From: Sambucus nigra
Taxonomy: Eukaryota; Streptophyta; Magnoliopsida; Dipsacales; Adoxaceae
Direction: 5' to 3'
Assembly: GCA_949130495.1 (NCBI GenBank)
Contig: OX422221.1
Coordinates: 144,493,405 to 144,557,404 of the forward strand
Length of the DNA: 64,000 nt
Made by a program: the position numbers and the translations under genes. A model generated the notes under the pieces. It was not told the origin of the DNA. It was given only the letters and a program-made list of their open reading frames with translations, and made no database searches. Below are positions 31,578 through 43,882 of the stretch, in pieces (within the stretch, counting starts at the first letter, position 1; each line of letters begins with the position of its first letter).

Positions 31578-32944
31578 TGGTCTTTAGTCCACGAGTCTGG
31601 TACCTCGGTTATTATACAAGTATCTAGTTATAACTGTGAGTTAAAAGTTATATTATGATATAAGGCCAGTGGAGCCGATAGTGCCATAAGAGAGCACTAA
31701 ATTTTTTTCTTCTTTTCACTGCAAGTTTAAGGGTGGAACGATGTTAATGAGGATTAAAATTTTTATTTATGGGGTGATTGAGAATACCCAAGTATGATAG
31801 ACACGTTGTGAATGCGAGGGAAACATGATTATGTGTATTACATGTAAGACGTATGTAATGTTTACATTAATATGCGCGGATTATAGGGTGTGTGAGTGCC
31901 CTGGTTAAATAATTTAAAAATTGTCCAAGATAGGAGGACGTGGGAATAAATGTGTGGAATGTATGCCTGTGGGGCAGTTAAGTAAGCTAGAATTGTATGA
32001 GGGATTGAACGTCGTGTGAGAATGACGATAATCCAAGTATATGTGTGCAATGAGAGTTGGTATACCTGAGATGGGTTGAAAGGCTGTGGGAAGCCATTTA
32101 AAAGGATATATCTTGAGAAGAGGGAAAAGTCTAATTATTGTGGGAAAGTAGATCGGAGTCTTACTCAGTTGAATGTGAGAGTGACTTGCCCGTAAATATA
32201 ATGGTGATGTCAATAAGGTATGAAGAGCCCAGAAGTGCACATTATGGCAAAAAGAGCATTGGCCGAAACTCTTAGTATACCCCAGGGAAGAAGGAGAGTA
32301 TAAGTACCACTTATTATGAGATGTTATAAGTGGAAGTTGGTGTTTGGTGAGACCTTATGAAATGTCTCTGGGTGCACCACTCATAGATGGAAATAGGTTT
32401 ATTCAGGATGGCCAACAAGAACTTTTGTATCAAGCCGATAATTCCAGTGTCGGAATGAAGAGACAGGCTAGTAAAGGAAGAGTGCACCAGCTCAAGGTGC
32501 CGCCCAATATGGTTGTGAATTAGAATGAGATCCTTGAACCCCACCTCCGATAGGTATTTTCGGGAAGCAGTGGGGATAATGTTTTGTTTTGGTCGAGGCA
32601 CATCACTTATGACCCGATGCATAGATGAGAGGTGGTTAACGACAAGTAAAGTGGTATGTATGCAATTTTGGAGTCACCGCGGATAGCTTACTTCCTCAAC
32701 TGACATAACTTGTAATTAATGTAAAGTATTGTACGGTAATTGAAAGAAGAAATTATCGACTGGCAGAGTTGTGTGGAGCCACTCGTGCCTATTTATTGTG
32801 GACAAGGTGCCTATTAAGGATTTGTGTGGGAAATTATAGTCCCTCTCCCTCTGGTTGTTTAGAGGTGAGCGAATAACTAAACTTTTGGATCAGGTGTGAT
32901 CTAGAGTCCATTGTTGAGAGGGGAATTAACCACAAACTATTAGG

Positions 32945-33160
32945 GTGACTTTAAAGTGTCGTAAGAGTTACATCGCCATGAACCGGGATTTGAAGGACCA
33001 CTTGGAGTGGTCCGATGTTCTTATGGTTTCTCTCAGGGTGAGAGATTTGTGTTGGGATGGACATGGGAAGATGGCACTTAGTGATGTGTGGTCTTCCCAT
33101 AGAATTAAGGCAATTGAGCCAGTGATGTATAGGCTCATCTTATTTGGATGTCGTTGGTAG
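32945..33160 (+). pseudogene. Integrase C-terminal remnant of element B
   Basis: A 71-codon open piece. The segments SDVLMVSLRVRDL, GHGKMALSDVW and IKAIEPVMYRLIL line up with the gypsy integrase C-terminal pattern VFL.VSPM.GV.RFGKKGKLSPR..GPFEI...VGPVAYRL. It is diverged and isolated, but its place just before the polypurine tract is right for the end of pol. Confidence 0.5.
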
Positions 33161-33421
33161 AAGCACAGGGTTTGATGTGCCTCTATTCAGGTGAAAGTTT
33201 ATAACTGATGAAGTATATCAGTATGAAATGCATTGAGCAAACTTGTTGTAAAGCTAGGGCTATAGTGAGTAAGCCTCTAGACAAGTGGGTACCACTAGCG
33301 GGCATATAGTGGAGTAACCCTTAGGTTAGTATGATTTGAATTTGGTACTAGAGTGGGTGTTGTGGTTGTGATCCCATGTCTTTGGTACCGATTTTCTCCG
33401 AATTTTGAGGACGAAATTACG

Positions 33422-33435
33422 TTGTAGGGGGAGAA
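33422..33435 (+). promoter_or_regulatory. Polypurine tract of element B
   Basis: TTGTAGGGGGAGAA directly precedes the 3' LTR start TGTAATACCGC, preceded in turn by GAGGACGAAATTACG. This is the classic Tekay/Del pol end plus tract. Confidence 0.88.
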
Positions 33436-34985
33436 TGTAATACCGCATACTTTTATGGATAATTAAATTACATGAGTGGGTGTAATTTAATAATTTGAGA
33501 ATTTAAGGTAAATGAGATGAACTAATTATATTTCATGTCGCAGGTGAATAAAAGTGACAAGTGGTGTTAATTTATGCGGAAAACATGTGTGGAGATGTGT
33601 TGGGTTAAGACGTGAATTTTTTATAAGTGACTTGGATGGAGATTTCAAGTTCATGGTTGGTCTCGTAAGGGAAGAGACAGTTGGAATAGAGTACCCAGAT
33701 GTAGTGTTTGGGTTCCGGGGACTTTTTGGATCAGTAGGGACTCACAATTATGTATACGAGTCAATTTTGGGTTTAATAAGGGCTAAACCCTCATTTTTCT
33801 CTTATAAGCCATGAGAGAAAGAGAAAGAGAATGGAAATAAGAAAAGAAGAAAGGAATAAGAAAAGGGAGAAAAAGAGAAACACAGGCCAAGCTCCGACGG
33901 ATTTTGACGAGATCGTCGGATTTATCCAACTAGGCAAGTGGTTAACTTGCTTTAACTATTAAGTGTGTTTATTTTTCATATCATAATTGGTGAAAAAATT
34001 AAGAATTTGGGATTGGGATTCTTAAAATAAAAAAAATGGATTTTTGGGAGATGATGTCATAAGAAATTGATGAGATAATAAACCTATATAAAATTTGAGC
34101 TAAAATCCATGTTAATGATATAACCTCCGGTGAGAAAAATTAGAAGAAAGGAAAATGGTGGGTTTAATAGGAATTAGGGTTTAATTCTTGAATAAATTGA
34201 GGAATACCATAAATTAATTGGTGTTTTGGATGAATCATAGTGTGTATATATATATATATATATTGATGTTGGGTGATGTTAGAAACCCCAGAAACTGAGT
34301 TGGATGAGTTTTGGAATGAATTTTGGAGTTAGAGAAGATGAACTTCCAAAACTGTAGGGACCCGACCGATTCATTTTTGGGGATTAACAGATCGGTTCAT
34401 TTATGATCGGATCGGTTAGTTTTTGGAGTACCGTATTGGTTCATTTATAGGGGCATCAGACCGGTTTGTTTTGTTTGGGAACGGTTCGATCCGGCTTTGA
34501 CATAAAAATAGAAAGGTTTTTCTTGGCCTAAAAAGGATTGGAGACGAATTATGTTTAGAGATAAATGTTAGGGGATCCTAAATAGAGTGCAAGGACCTCT
34601 AAAAGAGTAAATGTGGGATTGTGTAAGTCTCGAGTTAATGGAAAAAATCTGGGGTTTAAAATTAGGAATGTTTGGGACGAACGACATTCGAGGAATTATT
34701 CGGCTGGTTCGTACATATATATTTATACGTGTAGAATATATTTATGCTGAATACGTATGAGTAATATCCTAAGGTGCAAATAGGATGATATAATAATACT
34801 AGCTAGATGTGAAATGCTACTATTTGTAGATAGGAAATGTTAGAATTATATCATATGTGAGTGAATACTTATGGGATTAAAATAATAAGTTGTGTGTATA
34901 TTTATTAATCTATACGAATGGATATATTCAGGGTTATATGCTAATGCCACGAAAGATAGGCATGGGTAGTCGGATATGATGATGA

Positions 34986-35098
<113 letters not shown>

Positions 35099-35523
35099 AT
35101 ATGTGATGTAATTTTAAATATATCTCTATGTGAATGATATATTTATGTGAAGCATACCCCTCTAGTACTATCATGGGAAGTTGCGCAATGTGGGTGAGGC
35201 CCTGGCTTGAGGAGCAGGAGCATATAGTCCCTAGGTCATAATTGCCAAATATTAACCGTGTGTGAGGTTCAGGGGTAAGACATTTTTTGTATAATCCGTC
35301 TTATTTTCAGTAAGGAACTATGGACGCTTTCCGTACGTTGTTATTTGTTTTTTACCAAATCGATGTTAGAGTCCGATTGCTGGTACCCGAGATGACGTGT
35401 GAGTATGCCCAGGAAGATGATAGCATTGAGAGACTACATCCATTGAGTTATATCTCTGAGGGATGGTTGTCATACTTATATAGTGTGTGATATATAAGTA
35501 TGGATATACTTGATGTGTATAAT

Positions 35524-35526
<3 letters not shown>

Positions 35527-35600
<74 letters not shown>
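35527..35600. repeat. (CA)n-(TA)n compound microsatellite
   Basis: About 29 CA units followed by eight TA units, which form the left flank of the MITE. The 5' LTR has diverged, partly TA-rich sequence here. Confidence 0.95.
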
Positions 35601-35603
35601 GGA

Positions 35604-36027
35604 GAGGTTCACAAGTGAACCTAAAAGATGTACTTTTTAATGAATCTTAACAAAAAATACTTAATAATCAATTAATTTTAATTACTCTGTTGTAATTGGT
35701 CCGCGCGAAGGGCAACAGACACGTGTGTCGATCGATCGCCAATCGCCCCCCACCTTGAACCCCCCACTCCCACCCCCATGGCAGCCCTGCTATCATAAGG
35801 GCTACTATAAGGGCTGCCATGGTGGTGGTGGTGGTTGTGGTTGTGGTTGTGGGGGGGGGGGGGGGGGGTTGGGGGTGGGTGAGGGGGTTGGAGATCGATC
35901 GACACGCGTGTTCGTTGCTACTAGTGCGGACCAATTACAACATAGAAATTAAAATAAATGAGTTGTTAGGTATTATTTTGTTAAGGTTCATTAAAAATTT
36001 CATCTTTTAGGTTCACTTGTAAACCTC
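35604..36027. mobile_element. Fold-back MITE with ~150-bp inverted repeats, inserted in an AT microsatellite
   Basis: The left end GAGGTTCACAAGTGAACCTA and the right end (inverse complement GAGGTTTACAAGTGAACCTA) are long inverted repeats that stay alignable for about 150 bp (shared AATTGGTCCGC, CACG.GTGTCGATCGATC). The centre can also fold (CCCATGGCAGCCC with GGGCTGCCATGG). One arm holds an 18-base G run (35851-35868). The flanks are AT repeats on both sides, so the TSD is ambiguous; the empty site is the (TA)n at 15313-15342. Long TIRs and AT target fit Mutator-like MITEs, but the superfamily is an inference. Confidence 0.85.
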
Positions 36028-36991
36028 ATATATATATATGGACTAAAACAAGAAAAGAAATGTGAGTTAATTTCTGATATCTGGGAGTATAAAATCCGAA
36101 ATATAAAATACGTATATAAATGTGAGAATACTATATACGAAATAATAACCCTAAAATGTGAATAGGGTAATAACTAGTGAATGTTATTTAAAATAAATGG
36201 TTATATAAGAAGTGAGAGATTATATGTATAAGCTTGGGCGATAGCTTAGAATATTTTTATTACACGAAATATGAGATAACATATGATGATTTAGTTACTG
36301 TGATTGACTAGTTCTACTGGGTAGCGTAAATAGGGTTATTAAAATACATGCGTTAGGTGCGCACTGTTAGATGAGAGGTGAGGGATGTCTCATGTGAGTG
36401 CGACACCAATTGAAATATGAAGAGTATCATATTTTACATATTAAGGTAGGTTAAGCACTTGCTAAGATATTTTCAAAACCCAGGCTCTGACCCATAGCTA
36501 TTTTTTTTCTTCTTCTTTGTATACTTTTTAGGTGTCCAAACACAGGACACCTGGAAGACTATTCCTTCGAGTCATATGTACTTCCACAGCTATGGATGTT
36601 GGCAGAAAATTATTTTATACGTTTCTATCCTTGTGAACTAGATATGAGGTACTATTGTAATAATCGGGCATGTTGCCTAATGGTTGTCATTTATTATATT
36701 TGTGACATATTTATTTTATGCCTATTCGATATGGTTGTATATATGTTTACCGAGAATTATCTGTTATTTATTTATTTATTCCATTTGTTGATCATATTTC
36801 CTGCCTGAATGGTTTTATTTGTGCATCAAGTTTAAAAAGATTAGAAAGTTTAAAATTTGACGCCAGGCCAAATAGATTATTAATAATTAATTGGTTTTTC
36901 GACAGTCATGATGATAATGAAACTATTTGAGATTCCTGTTTAACTTGATATAGGCTTGATCACCCGATATTTTATTAGGTAGGGTGTCACA

Positions 36992-37775
36992 CTCTTGCTG
37001 ACAAAATTACTGAGCAAACAACAGTTTTAGATAACATCAAAAGCCTGAGCCTCAAGGTTTTAAAAGAATTGAATTATGAGAAGGAATATTTTTCTCTCGA
37101 AAGAATCAGTACCTTTTTATAATTTGCTAATCTATTGGAAAATGATTTTGGAGAAAAAAATCATTAATACTATCAGAAGAATTTGTCTATTTGAAAAAGA
37201 AAAGCAACTTCATCCCAGACGATTGTTTCAAATGGAAATCTTTCCAAAGATTAAAGACCAAGCCTAAAAGATAAAAAGTCTTTTAATCCAATTTGCTGAT
37301 TATCTCAATAATTATAACGATATGCCAAAACTGTATTTCTTCACTAAAGATATTTGGGATATTGAACCACTTGAATGGGGATTAGTAAACAAACTAATCT
37401 TTTCCAGTCTTTTACCATCAGCGTTTGGAAATTTACCTATGATGATCAAACCATGATCAATCATACTTTGACCAGGGTTTATTCCAAACACACCCGATAT
37501 TTTACTTTGCAGATTACCAGTTCTGTTGGATGAAGGGTTCGAGAAATATTCTACCAACCCTACCAAATTTGGCATCTCAGAAATACTGAAAATTACGAAT
37601 GGAAAGAAATTGATCAAAATGATGATGAAATTCAACCCCTTGATCATATGGATTCATAATTGTATTGGGTAAAAAACTTGATCAATGTTTCTAACATGGA
37701 TTACTATTTTTACTCTCAAAGAGAAATAAAATTCACAGTAACTGATGGAAGATGCCTATTTGTCCTTGATCATCC
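36992..37775 (+). pseudogene. Pararetrovirus-associated coding remnant, plus strand (function unknown)
   Basis: It begins with the second CTCTT of element B and continues the frame that ends at 5067. Open pieces run to about 37440 and, after a shift, to about 37770, with several stops. It reads as a basic, Lys/Ile-rich protein; KEKQLHPRRLFQ and PKLYFFTKDIWDIEPLEWG are the most distinctive stretches. I do not recognise the domain. It abuts a Caulimoviridae RT on the other strand, so it is probably another part of the same or a related viral genome (tail-to-tail arrangement), but host or transposon origin is not excluded. Confidence 0.4.
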
Positions 37776-39600
37776 TGTAACTTGAAGAGTATGAGTTCTC
37801 CCAACTCCATCCTCATGATCAGAGTACGCATCCCCAATAATTATCTGAAGCATCTGTTTCAAGAATTAATTTATCTCCTGATTTAGGAAAATAAACTTTT
37901 GGGCAATTATTAAGTATATCTTGTTTTATTGTTTTTACAACAAGTGTATCATTTTTTATTTCTTGAGTTTTTCAAGGAGTGATAGTTCTTTTTGTGATAA
38001 TCCTTATATGAAATTTCTTCTATAATTAAGGATTCTCAAGAAACTTTGCAATTGTTTTTTGTCCAAAATTTCATCCTTGAAATCTTGTATTTTTGATATT
38101 ACGTGGTTTGTACTTTTAACCTATATTGGTTTAAAATTATTCTGAGAAAATTAATTTCTATTTTTTCGATTTCAATTTTCTTTGGAGATAAAATAATTCC
38201 ATATTTTTGGAATTTTTCACAAAATATCTTTTTATGATGTAGATGTTATTCTATTGTATTTGAAAAAAAACATGAATATCATCTATGTAAACAACACATA
38301 AATCTTTAAGATCTTTAAATATACTATCCATCCATCTATGGAATACCTGTGGAGTTGTGTTTAGCCCAAAGGGCATAACATTCCATTGATAATGTCCTCT
38401 AGGTGTACTAAAGGCTGTCAATGGTTTGGTTTCTTCAGTGAATTTTAACAGCCAAAATTCAGATTTACAATCAAATTTACTAAAAATCTTTTTGCCTTTA
38501 GTTTGGTTGATTAATACATCCTTTCTTGGGATAATTCTAATTGTTCATTTAACCGTTTAAAATTTCTGACCATCCTAGCTTTTCCTCTTGTAACCTTACT
38601 ATGTTTTCTTACCATGAAGGCAGGGCTAGAATTCGGGCTTATTGTTTCTTTAATAAGATTTGTTTCCACTAATTCTTTGATTTTATTATCAAATTCGTCC
38701 ATGTCTTGTCTAGTATAGACCATGGGTTTGACTCTTATAATGATATTGGGGTCGCTTAATTTGAGATTACAATACCTTGGACTTTTATCCCATAATTTTA
38801 GTGGGTTTTCACTAAAATTTTCTTTTAGAATAATATAAATCCAGTGTGTTTCTTCAAGGGCTTTAATTATTGGAGTCATATCTCCTTTCTTAGTAGGTGA
38901 ATTTTTTTCTCACATTTATATTTATGTTGTTGAAGTAGAGGTATTTCTACTCGTTCTTTATTGAGAGTTAAACTGATTGTTCCCTCATCAATATTCATAG
39001 GTAAATATTCTGAAATAAAATTATTACCGAAAATAAAATCTCCATGCATTTCAGGAAAGAACAGGATTTTTGGAACAATGAATTTCTTTTCATTAAACTA
39101 GATAGCTATTTTTTTGGTTTTTAAATCAATGAAATTTTGTGTTCCATTCATGCCAGTTACAACAATTTTTTTCTCTTGTATCAATTAATATGCAAAGACT
39201 ATATGGTTTGTGGCCAGCAAAATTAAAATATCCTAATACATAAGTGTATCTTTTCTTTCCATGTCTAGGGGAAAAGATAATTTCTACTTTTCCTAGTTGG
39301 AAATGGTAAATTTGACTCGATTTTATATTATCTTCTTTTAGATAATTTGTGCCAGGTAATATTGGTACCTGTATGTTTTTCATAGCCTAACTCCGTCCTC
39401 ATAATCAGAGTCCAATGGATAGAATGTCTTTTGACTCTGTTGCAGAAGCCAATATAGCCAAGGCCATGGACGTAAAAATTTCTTAGACTATGTGAAACGA
39501 CTGTAAACAATCCAGAACATGACATGTGGTCCTCAGAGGAAATTGTCAAAATAAACGAATCTTTAATAATGTTTACTATTTGAAAAAGAAAATAGTGTTC
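37776..39600 (-). pseudogene. Endogenous pararetrovirus (Caulimoviridae) protease-RT-RNase H remnant
   Basis: On the minus strand an RT of the Caulimoviridae type is readable from about 38879 down to about 38000. Marker segments are PAFMVRKHS, GKARMV, IFSKFDCKS, and the catalytic VVYIDDI at about 38279-38306. RNase H begins at about 37870 with LETDASDNYWG and is cut off soon after. Upstream, a diverged protease-like piece lies at 39383-39126. The RKHS...GKARM and SKFDCKS signatures separate this from gypsy RTs. Many stops and frameshifts make it a dead genomic fossil; coat, movement protein and promoter regions are not identified. It is an old integrated copy, not an LTR element: no LTR flanks it. 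Confidence 0.8.
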
Positions 39601-39669
39601 AATATCTTTTATGAATAGTATTGTTGAATTTTAAAAACCTCCGTCTTGTCCTTTTGCTTATCCATTTTT

Positions 39670-40608
39670 TTGTCTTTAATTTTTGAACCGGGTTTTCAGA
39701 GAGTTCCTTAACCTGTTGGTGATCATATTCATAAAAGATATTCAGGTTTACTCTCATTTTGAGGTTGAAGACGTAGAGCATCTGTGTGTAATGCTGCAGA
39801 CATTACGAGACCATAAGTTGTACGCCAAATTTGAGAACTGCGGATTTTAGTTATGGGAGGTGTAATTTTCGGGCCACATTATGTTTGACAGGGGCATTTC
39901 TATTGATCCGAGTATAGTATCAGCAGTGAGGGAGTGGGGACAACCCACGACACCGACCTAGGTTCATAGTTTTTTAGGGTTAGTCGGATACTATCGTTTC
40001 TTCATTAAGGGTTCCTCAAAGATTTTGGGTCCGTTGATGAACCTGACTCGCAAGGGGGTGCTATTTCTTTTGGATAATCACTGTCAGTTAGCTTTCGATG
40101 AACTACAGGAAAAATTAACTTCATCACCCGTGTTCACATTGCCTAGGGGAGGAGTTGAGCACCCTATGTATACAGATGGATCCTTGAAAGGACTTGGGTG
40201 TGTATTAAAGAATGAGGAGATGGCTACAATTTATTCATCTTGCAAGCATAAGCCCAACAAGAGGAATTACCCCATGCATTACCTTGAGTAGCAGTGATCA
40301 TGTTTTCCTTGAGGATTTGGAAGCATTACATTTTGAGGGAGCAGTTTACCTTATTCATGAACCATATATCACTTCAGTAATTGTTCACTCAGAATGATAT
40401 GAATATAAGGCATACGATATGGTTAGAGTTCGTGAAGGATTACCGATTTTATATTTAGTATCATCCTGAGAAGGCTAACATGGGCAGATGCGTTGAGCCG
40501 ATGGCCTGCTGGGTAGATAGCAGAGGTTTAAATTGCGAAGTGGAAGGAGGTTCAAAATGACGACGAGGTTTCCAGAGCTTGTATATCCATATTGGCTATC
40601 ACTCTTGA
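39670..40608 (+). pseudogene. Element E (Tekay-like gypsy): RT C-terminal part and RNase H
   Basis: The plus strand reads LNRVFREFLNL, then FIKDIQVYS (catalytic FIDD changed to FIKD), LQTLRDHKLYAKFENC, and the connection domain with FLGLVGYYRFFIKGSSKI and LTRKGV. RNase H has MYTDGSLKGLGCVL and ends with KDYRFYI and HPEKANM. Stops and shifts occur throughout. The 5' half of this element (LTR, gag, protease, RT start) is not in the window next to it; the pararetrovirus remnant abuts at about 39600-39670. The reading resumes with integrase beyond the solo LTR at 42488. Confidence 0.85.
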
Positions 40609-40613
40609 AAATA

Positions 40614-41797
40614 TGTTACTAAAGCCGTTTATTAAAAATAAACTATTTAAGTAACTCCAAGCTATTTTTTGAGGAAACTATTTTCTTGAAAAAACAAAAC
40701 TATTTGAACACAAGATGTGCTTAACAAAATAGTATGTACGAGATCTATTCAATATTTGAATAACAGGTTTATAAGGTAGTTTAAACAAGCTTTAAACTCA
40801 GCACAACCAAGAATGAGATGAGAATATGTAGAAATATTAAGGTCACGATTTTTTACGTGGTAAAACCTCACCAATTGAGGAAACATCCACGACTCCCTCT
40901 ACGGAGTAAAATGAAAAAAAGTCCACTAAAACAAATTTATGAGTTACAAACTATTTAACTAACATGCATACAACTCAGACCTATATAAGTTTAGGAATGT
41001 ACCCTCTGGTGTCCTTATAACTTCTCTGCAGTTCTGATTGTAGATGTTGTTCTCCCTGTTTGTTAACTTCTGATTTGTTCCAGCACTTTACGTCGATTTT
41101 TGTTCACAAGATCTTATTACCAACACTTTTCGTATTGTAGCGTGAAAGTGTTTGTGGAGGTGCTCTCTAACACATGCATGCACACACTCACAGTTATCAA
41201 GTACAAACAGTCCTAACAAATTACATATAAGGCTATATGCAGTGATTTTTCTTTTTCTCTCTTCTCATAAAACTTTGAACTTGTTTGGCCTTTAAATCAA
41301 TCCCAGAATCCATGGATATCTTGCTTAGAAGACAGTCAAGATCTTAATCAATCTCAGAGTTTTGAAAAGATTTTCGAGATTAAAAACCTCTTAAATGTGA
41401 TTCCAAACTAGGTCAAAGGTTTAGTTTTAAGAGAACTAGAAATAGAAAACATTTATTGTTGATTTAGAGATAAAAACAATTTTCAGAAAAGAATCAACAA
41501 TATATTTCTCAAGATGAGAAATAAACTATGTAAATCTAAGTGTGATGTAACATGCCAAACATAGATCTGAAATTTCTATGAAGAATAAAATAGATCTAAG
41601 TAAACAGTTTAAGTTGGAAATAAGATCTAACGAACAAGAGGTTACAGCAACACAAATATCTCTCAAAAACTCAAGAGCACCCAGGGTAGTGTTTTGGATA
41701 TGTAGGAGTTTTTTGTGGAGTGTTTGGTTTGAAAGAGGATTGACGAACAGGGGTTAGGGTTAGGGTTTCTAACTCTCTCTCTTTCTTTCTGGTTTCT

Positions 41798-41833
<36 letters not shown>

Positions 41834-42487
41834 CTCTCTTTTTTATTCTCAGGAATGAAATAGCCAAAAGTCTTGGACGACTGAGAGGAGGATCTTTTTT
41901 ATAGGACAAAGAGAAGGATCGAGAAGCAGGTTCAAAAACAAGGGTCAGGATTGAGTCAATCTGGTTTGACTTAAATCCAAGGGCTCACAGAAAGCGGTGG
42001 TTAAAAGTCACCTGATTGGTTCAGGAGGGATACACAGGGATTACCAAAGAAAGCATGCAGGACGTTGATAAGGTTTGATCCAACGGTTGTAAAGATACGC
42101 GATTTTATACTCAGTGAATAAACACAAATCCCACCAATCAGCAAGCAATAGGTGTCAACCAATAAATCGATATAAAACGCGCATCATAAATTAATTACAA
42201 CCAAACCCTGAAGTCTCTGCCTCTTTTGGTTTCTACCCAAACCAACTTTGAGCCAATAAACCCATTAATCAATAATTAGAGATTGAACCCACAAACTTCT
42301 AAAATCAAGTTTTAATTAATAAAACCTTTATTAAAAAATGTTTATAAAATCCTAAAAAAATATTTAAAAATCAAATTTAGGGATTTAAACATACTCAACA
42401 TATGTACACACATAAATATGCAATGTGACATGTACATGATGCATTCTACTGTGTGTGAGTGTTGGTAATTAGATCTAGATCACAACA
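40614..42487 (-). mobile_element. Probable solo LTR (copia-type) splitting element E's pol
   Basis: This 1,874-bp block separates RNase H from integrase of one gypsy element. In minus reading it starts TGTTGTGATC and ends AGTAACA, so it has TGTT...AACA ends. The flanking pentamers are AAATA (40609-40613) and AGATA (42488-42492), a TSD with one mismatch. It contains a TTTTTTACGTGGTAAAACCTC...CTCTACGGAG segment that resembles a stretch often seen in LTRs of plant copia elements. A (CT)n run lies at about 41805-41830. No coding frame is present. Confidence 0.55.
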
Positions 42488-43877
42488 AGATATATGAATG
42501 AAATAGCAAACCAATATCTGAGGTTCTTTGGTTTCTAGGATGGACATAATTTTGTCACAATTTCCAAACTAGATGAACACTTATACAATATAGACTCAAG
42601 TGAGTCAAGAGTATAAGGTCTTCAACTCTCACGATTGTTATGAGGATTTGAGACATGCAATGATGACAAAGTCTCACGAGTTGAGGTTATTAGGATATGT
42701 GTAGGCAATATTAGTGGTCGGGGATGAAGCGGGACATTGCAGAGTTTGTTTTGAAGTGTGCTTCTAACCTGTTAGTGAATGTAGACCACTAGAGACCGAC
42801 GGGGATGTTGCGGACATTAGAGGTCCCAGTTTGTAAGTGGGAGAGTTTATCTATGGATTTCATTACGGGGTTACCGATATCGTAAAGAGGTCATGACTCC
42901 ATTTGGGTGATAGTGGATCGATTGACTAAGGTGAACCATTTTCTATCGATGCCCAGAGATTTTGAGATGAGGCAGTATGCCCAGTTGTCTGTACTAAGAT
43001 AGTAAGGCCGCATAGGGTTCCATTATTTCCAGTAGGCTATGGGCACGAATTTACTTTTAAGTACATCGTATCACCCATAGAAAGATGGGCAGACGAAGCT
43101 AATTAATCAGATGTTAGAGAATATGCCGAGGATGTGCATACTCGACTTCAGGAAATAATGGGAACAGTACCTTCCATTGGTGGAGTTTACTTATAATAAC
43201 TCCTACCAGTTCACCATCGATATGGTGCCATTTGAGGCACTCTATAGACGACCTATCATTCGACCACTTGCGGGTTAGAGGTGGGGGATAACAAACTGTT
43301 AGGGTCGAAGATGATTTAGGATACCACTTATAAGATTAAGATAATTAAATGAGGCATCCATATAGCTCAAGATAGACACAAGAGTTACACCGATGCAGAC
43401 AGGAGACATATAGAGTTGGAGGTTGGTGACCAGGTTTTGGTACGAGTGCCTCCTATAAAGGGAGTCACGAGGTTTGACAGGAAAGGGAAGCTAGAACTGA
43501 GATATATTGGAACTTTTTCAATTATCGAGAGGGTGGTACCAGTTTCATATAGGTTGGGCTTACCAGCGCATTTACAACGGATTCACTACGTGTTCCATGT
43601 ATCATTGCTGAAGAGGTATTGGAGGAGTGAGAGGGATTTTTAGCATGTTCCATTAGAGGATATAAAACTACATCCATATATCTCTTACGAGGAGATACCG
43701 ATGGAAATACTTGATCATAGGGAGTGTAAGCTTCAATCTAAGGTGGTACCCTTGGTTTGAGTTCAGTGGGAGCACCATAATGTTAACGAGTCGATGTGGG
43801 AGAGAGAGGATGATATGTGAAATCCGTATCCATAAGTTATTCATCGTCGGTACATCCTAATTTTAAAGAAGAAATTC
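42488..43877 (+). pseudogene. Element E integrase and chromodomain
   Basis: The integrase core is legible in broken frames: [35 protein letters not shown] and PFEALYRRP. The C-terminal module (43416-43643) is open for 75 codons with [28 protein letters not shown] and [13 protein letters not shown] chromodomain follows, with EILDHRECKLQSKVVPLV and EREDDM. Integrase plus chromodomain defines a chromovirus, of Tekay/Del type by these motifs. The sequence breaks at GAAATTCCTTTG, where element C is inserted; E's polypurine tract follows at 63690. Confidence 0.88.
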
Positions 43878-43882
43878 CTTTG
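43878..43882. repeat. TSD CTTTG, left copy, of element C
   Basis: CTTTG precedes element C and recurs at 63684-63688 after it. Joining the flanks across one copy restores GAAATTCCTTTGTAAGGAGGGG, the end of a Tekay pol plus polypurine tract. Confidence 0.92.

Larger units (their letters stand above)
30401..33421 (+). pseudogene. Decayed 3' internal region of element B
   Basis: This is internal sequence between the CACTA insertion and the polypurine tract. No continuous frame exceeds about 110 codons. The only recognisable trace is an integrase C-terminal module at 32945-33160. It includes an imperfect 92-bp direct duplication (30989-31080 and 31485-31577). Just before the tract, TTTGAGGACGAAATT is the usual end of a gypsy pol frame. 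Confidence 0.6.

Noticed and set aside
35366..35584. Minus-strand frame encoding a long Cys-Val repeat
   Set aside because: It is a pure translation of the (CA)n microsatellite and carries no gene signal.
35668..35952. Pro/His/Thr-rich and Gly-rich frames on both strands
   Set aside because: They come from the low-complexity C/G-rich arms of the MITE.
37312..37647. Minus-strand 111-codon frame over the plus-strand remnant
   Set aside because: The plus-strand frames have the better coding look (charge pattern, continuity with 4878-5067), and the minus frame shows no RNase H continuation.
41745..41775. GGGTTAGGGTTAGGG resembling telomeric repeat
   Set aside because: Only about two and a half units, and the unit is TTAGGG rather than the usual plant TTTAGGG. 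It is too short to call an interstitial telomere.
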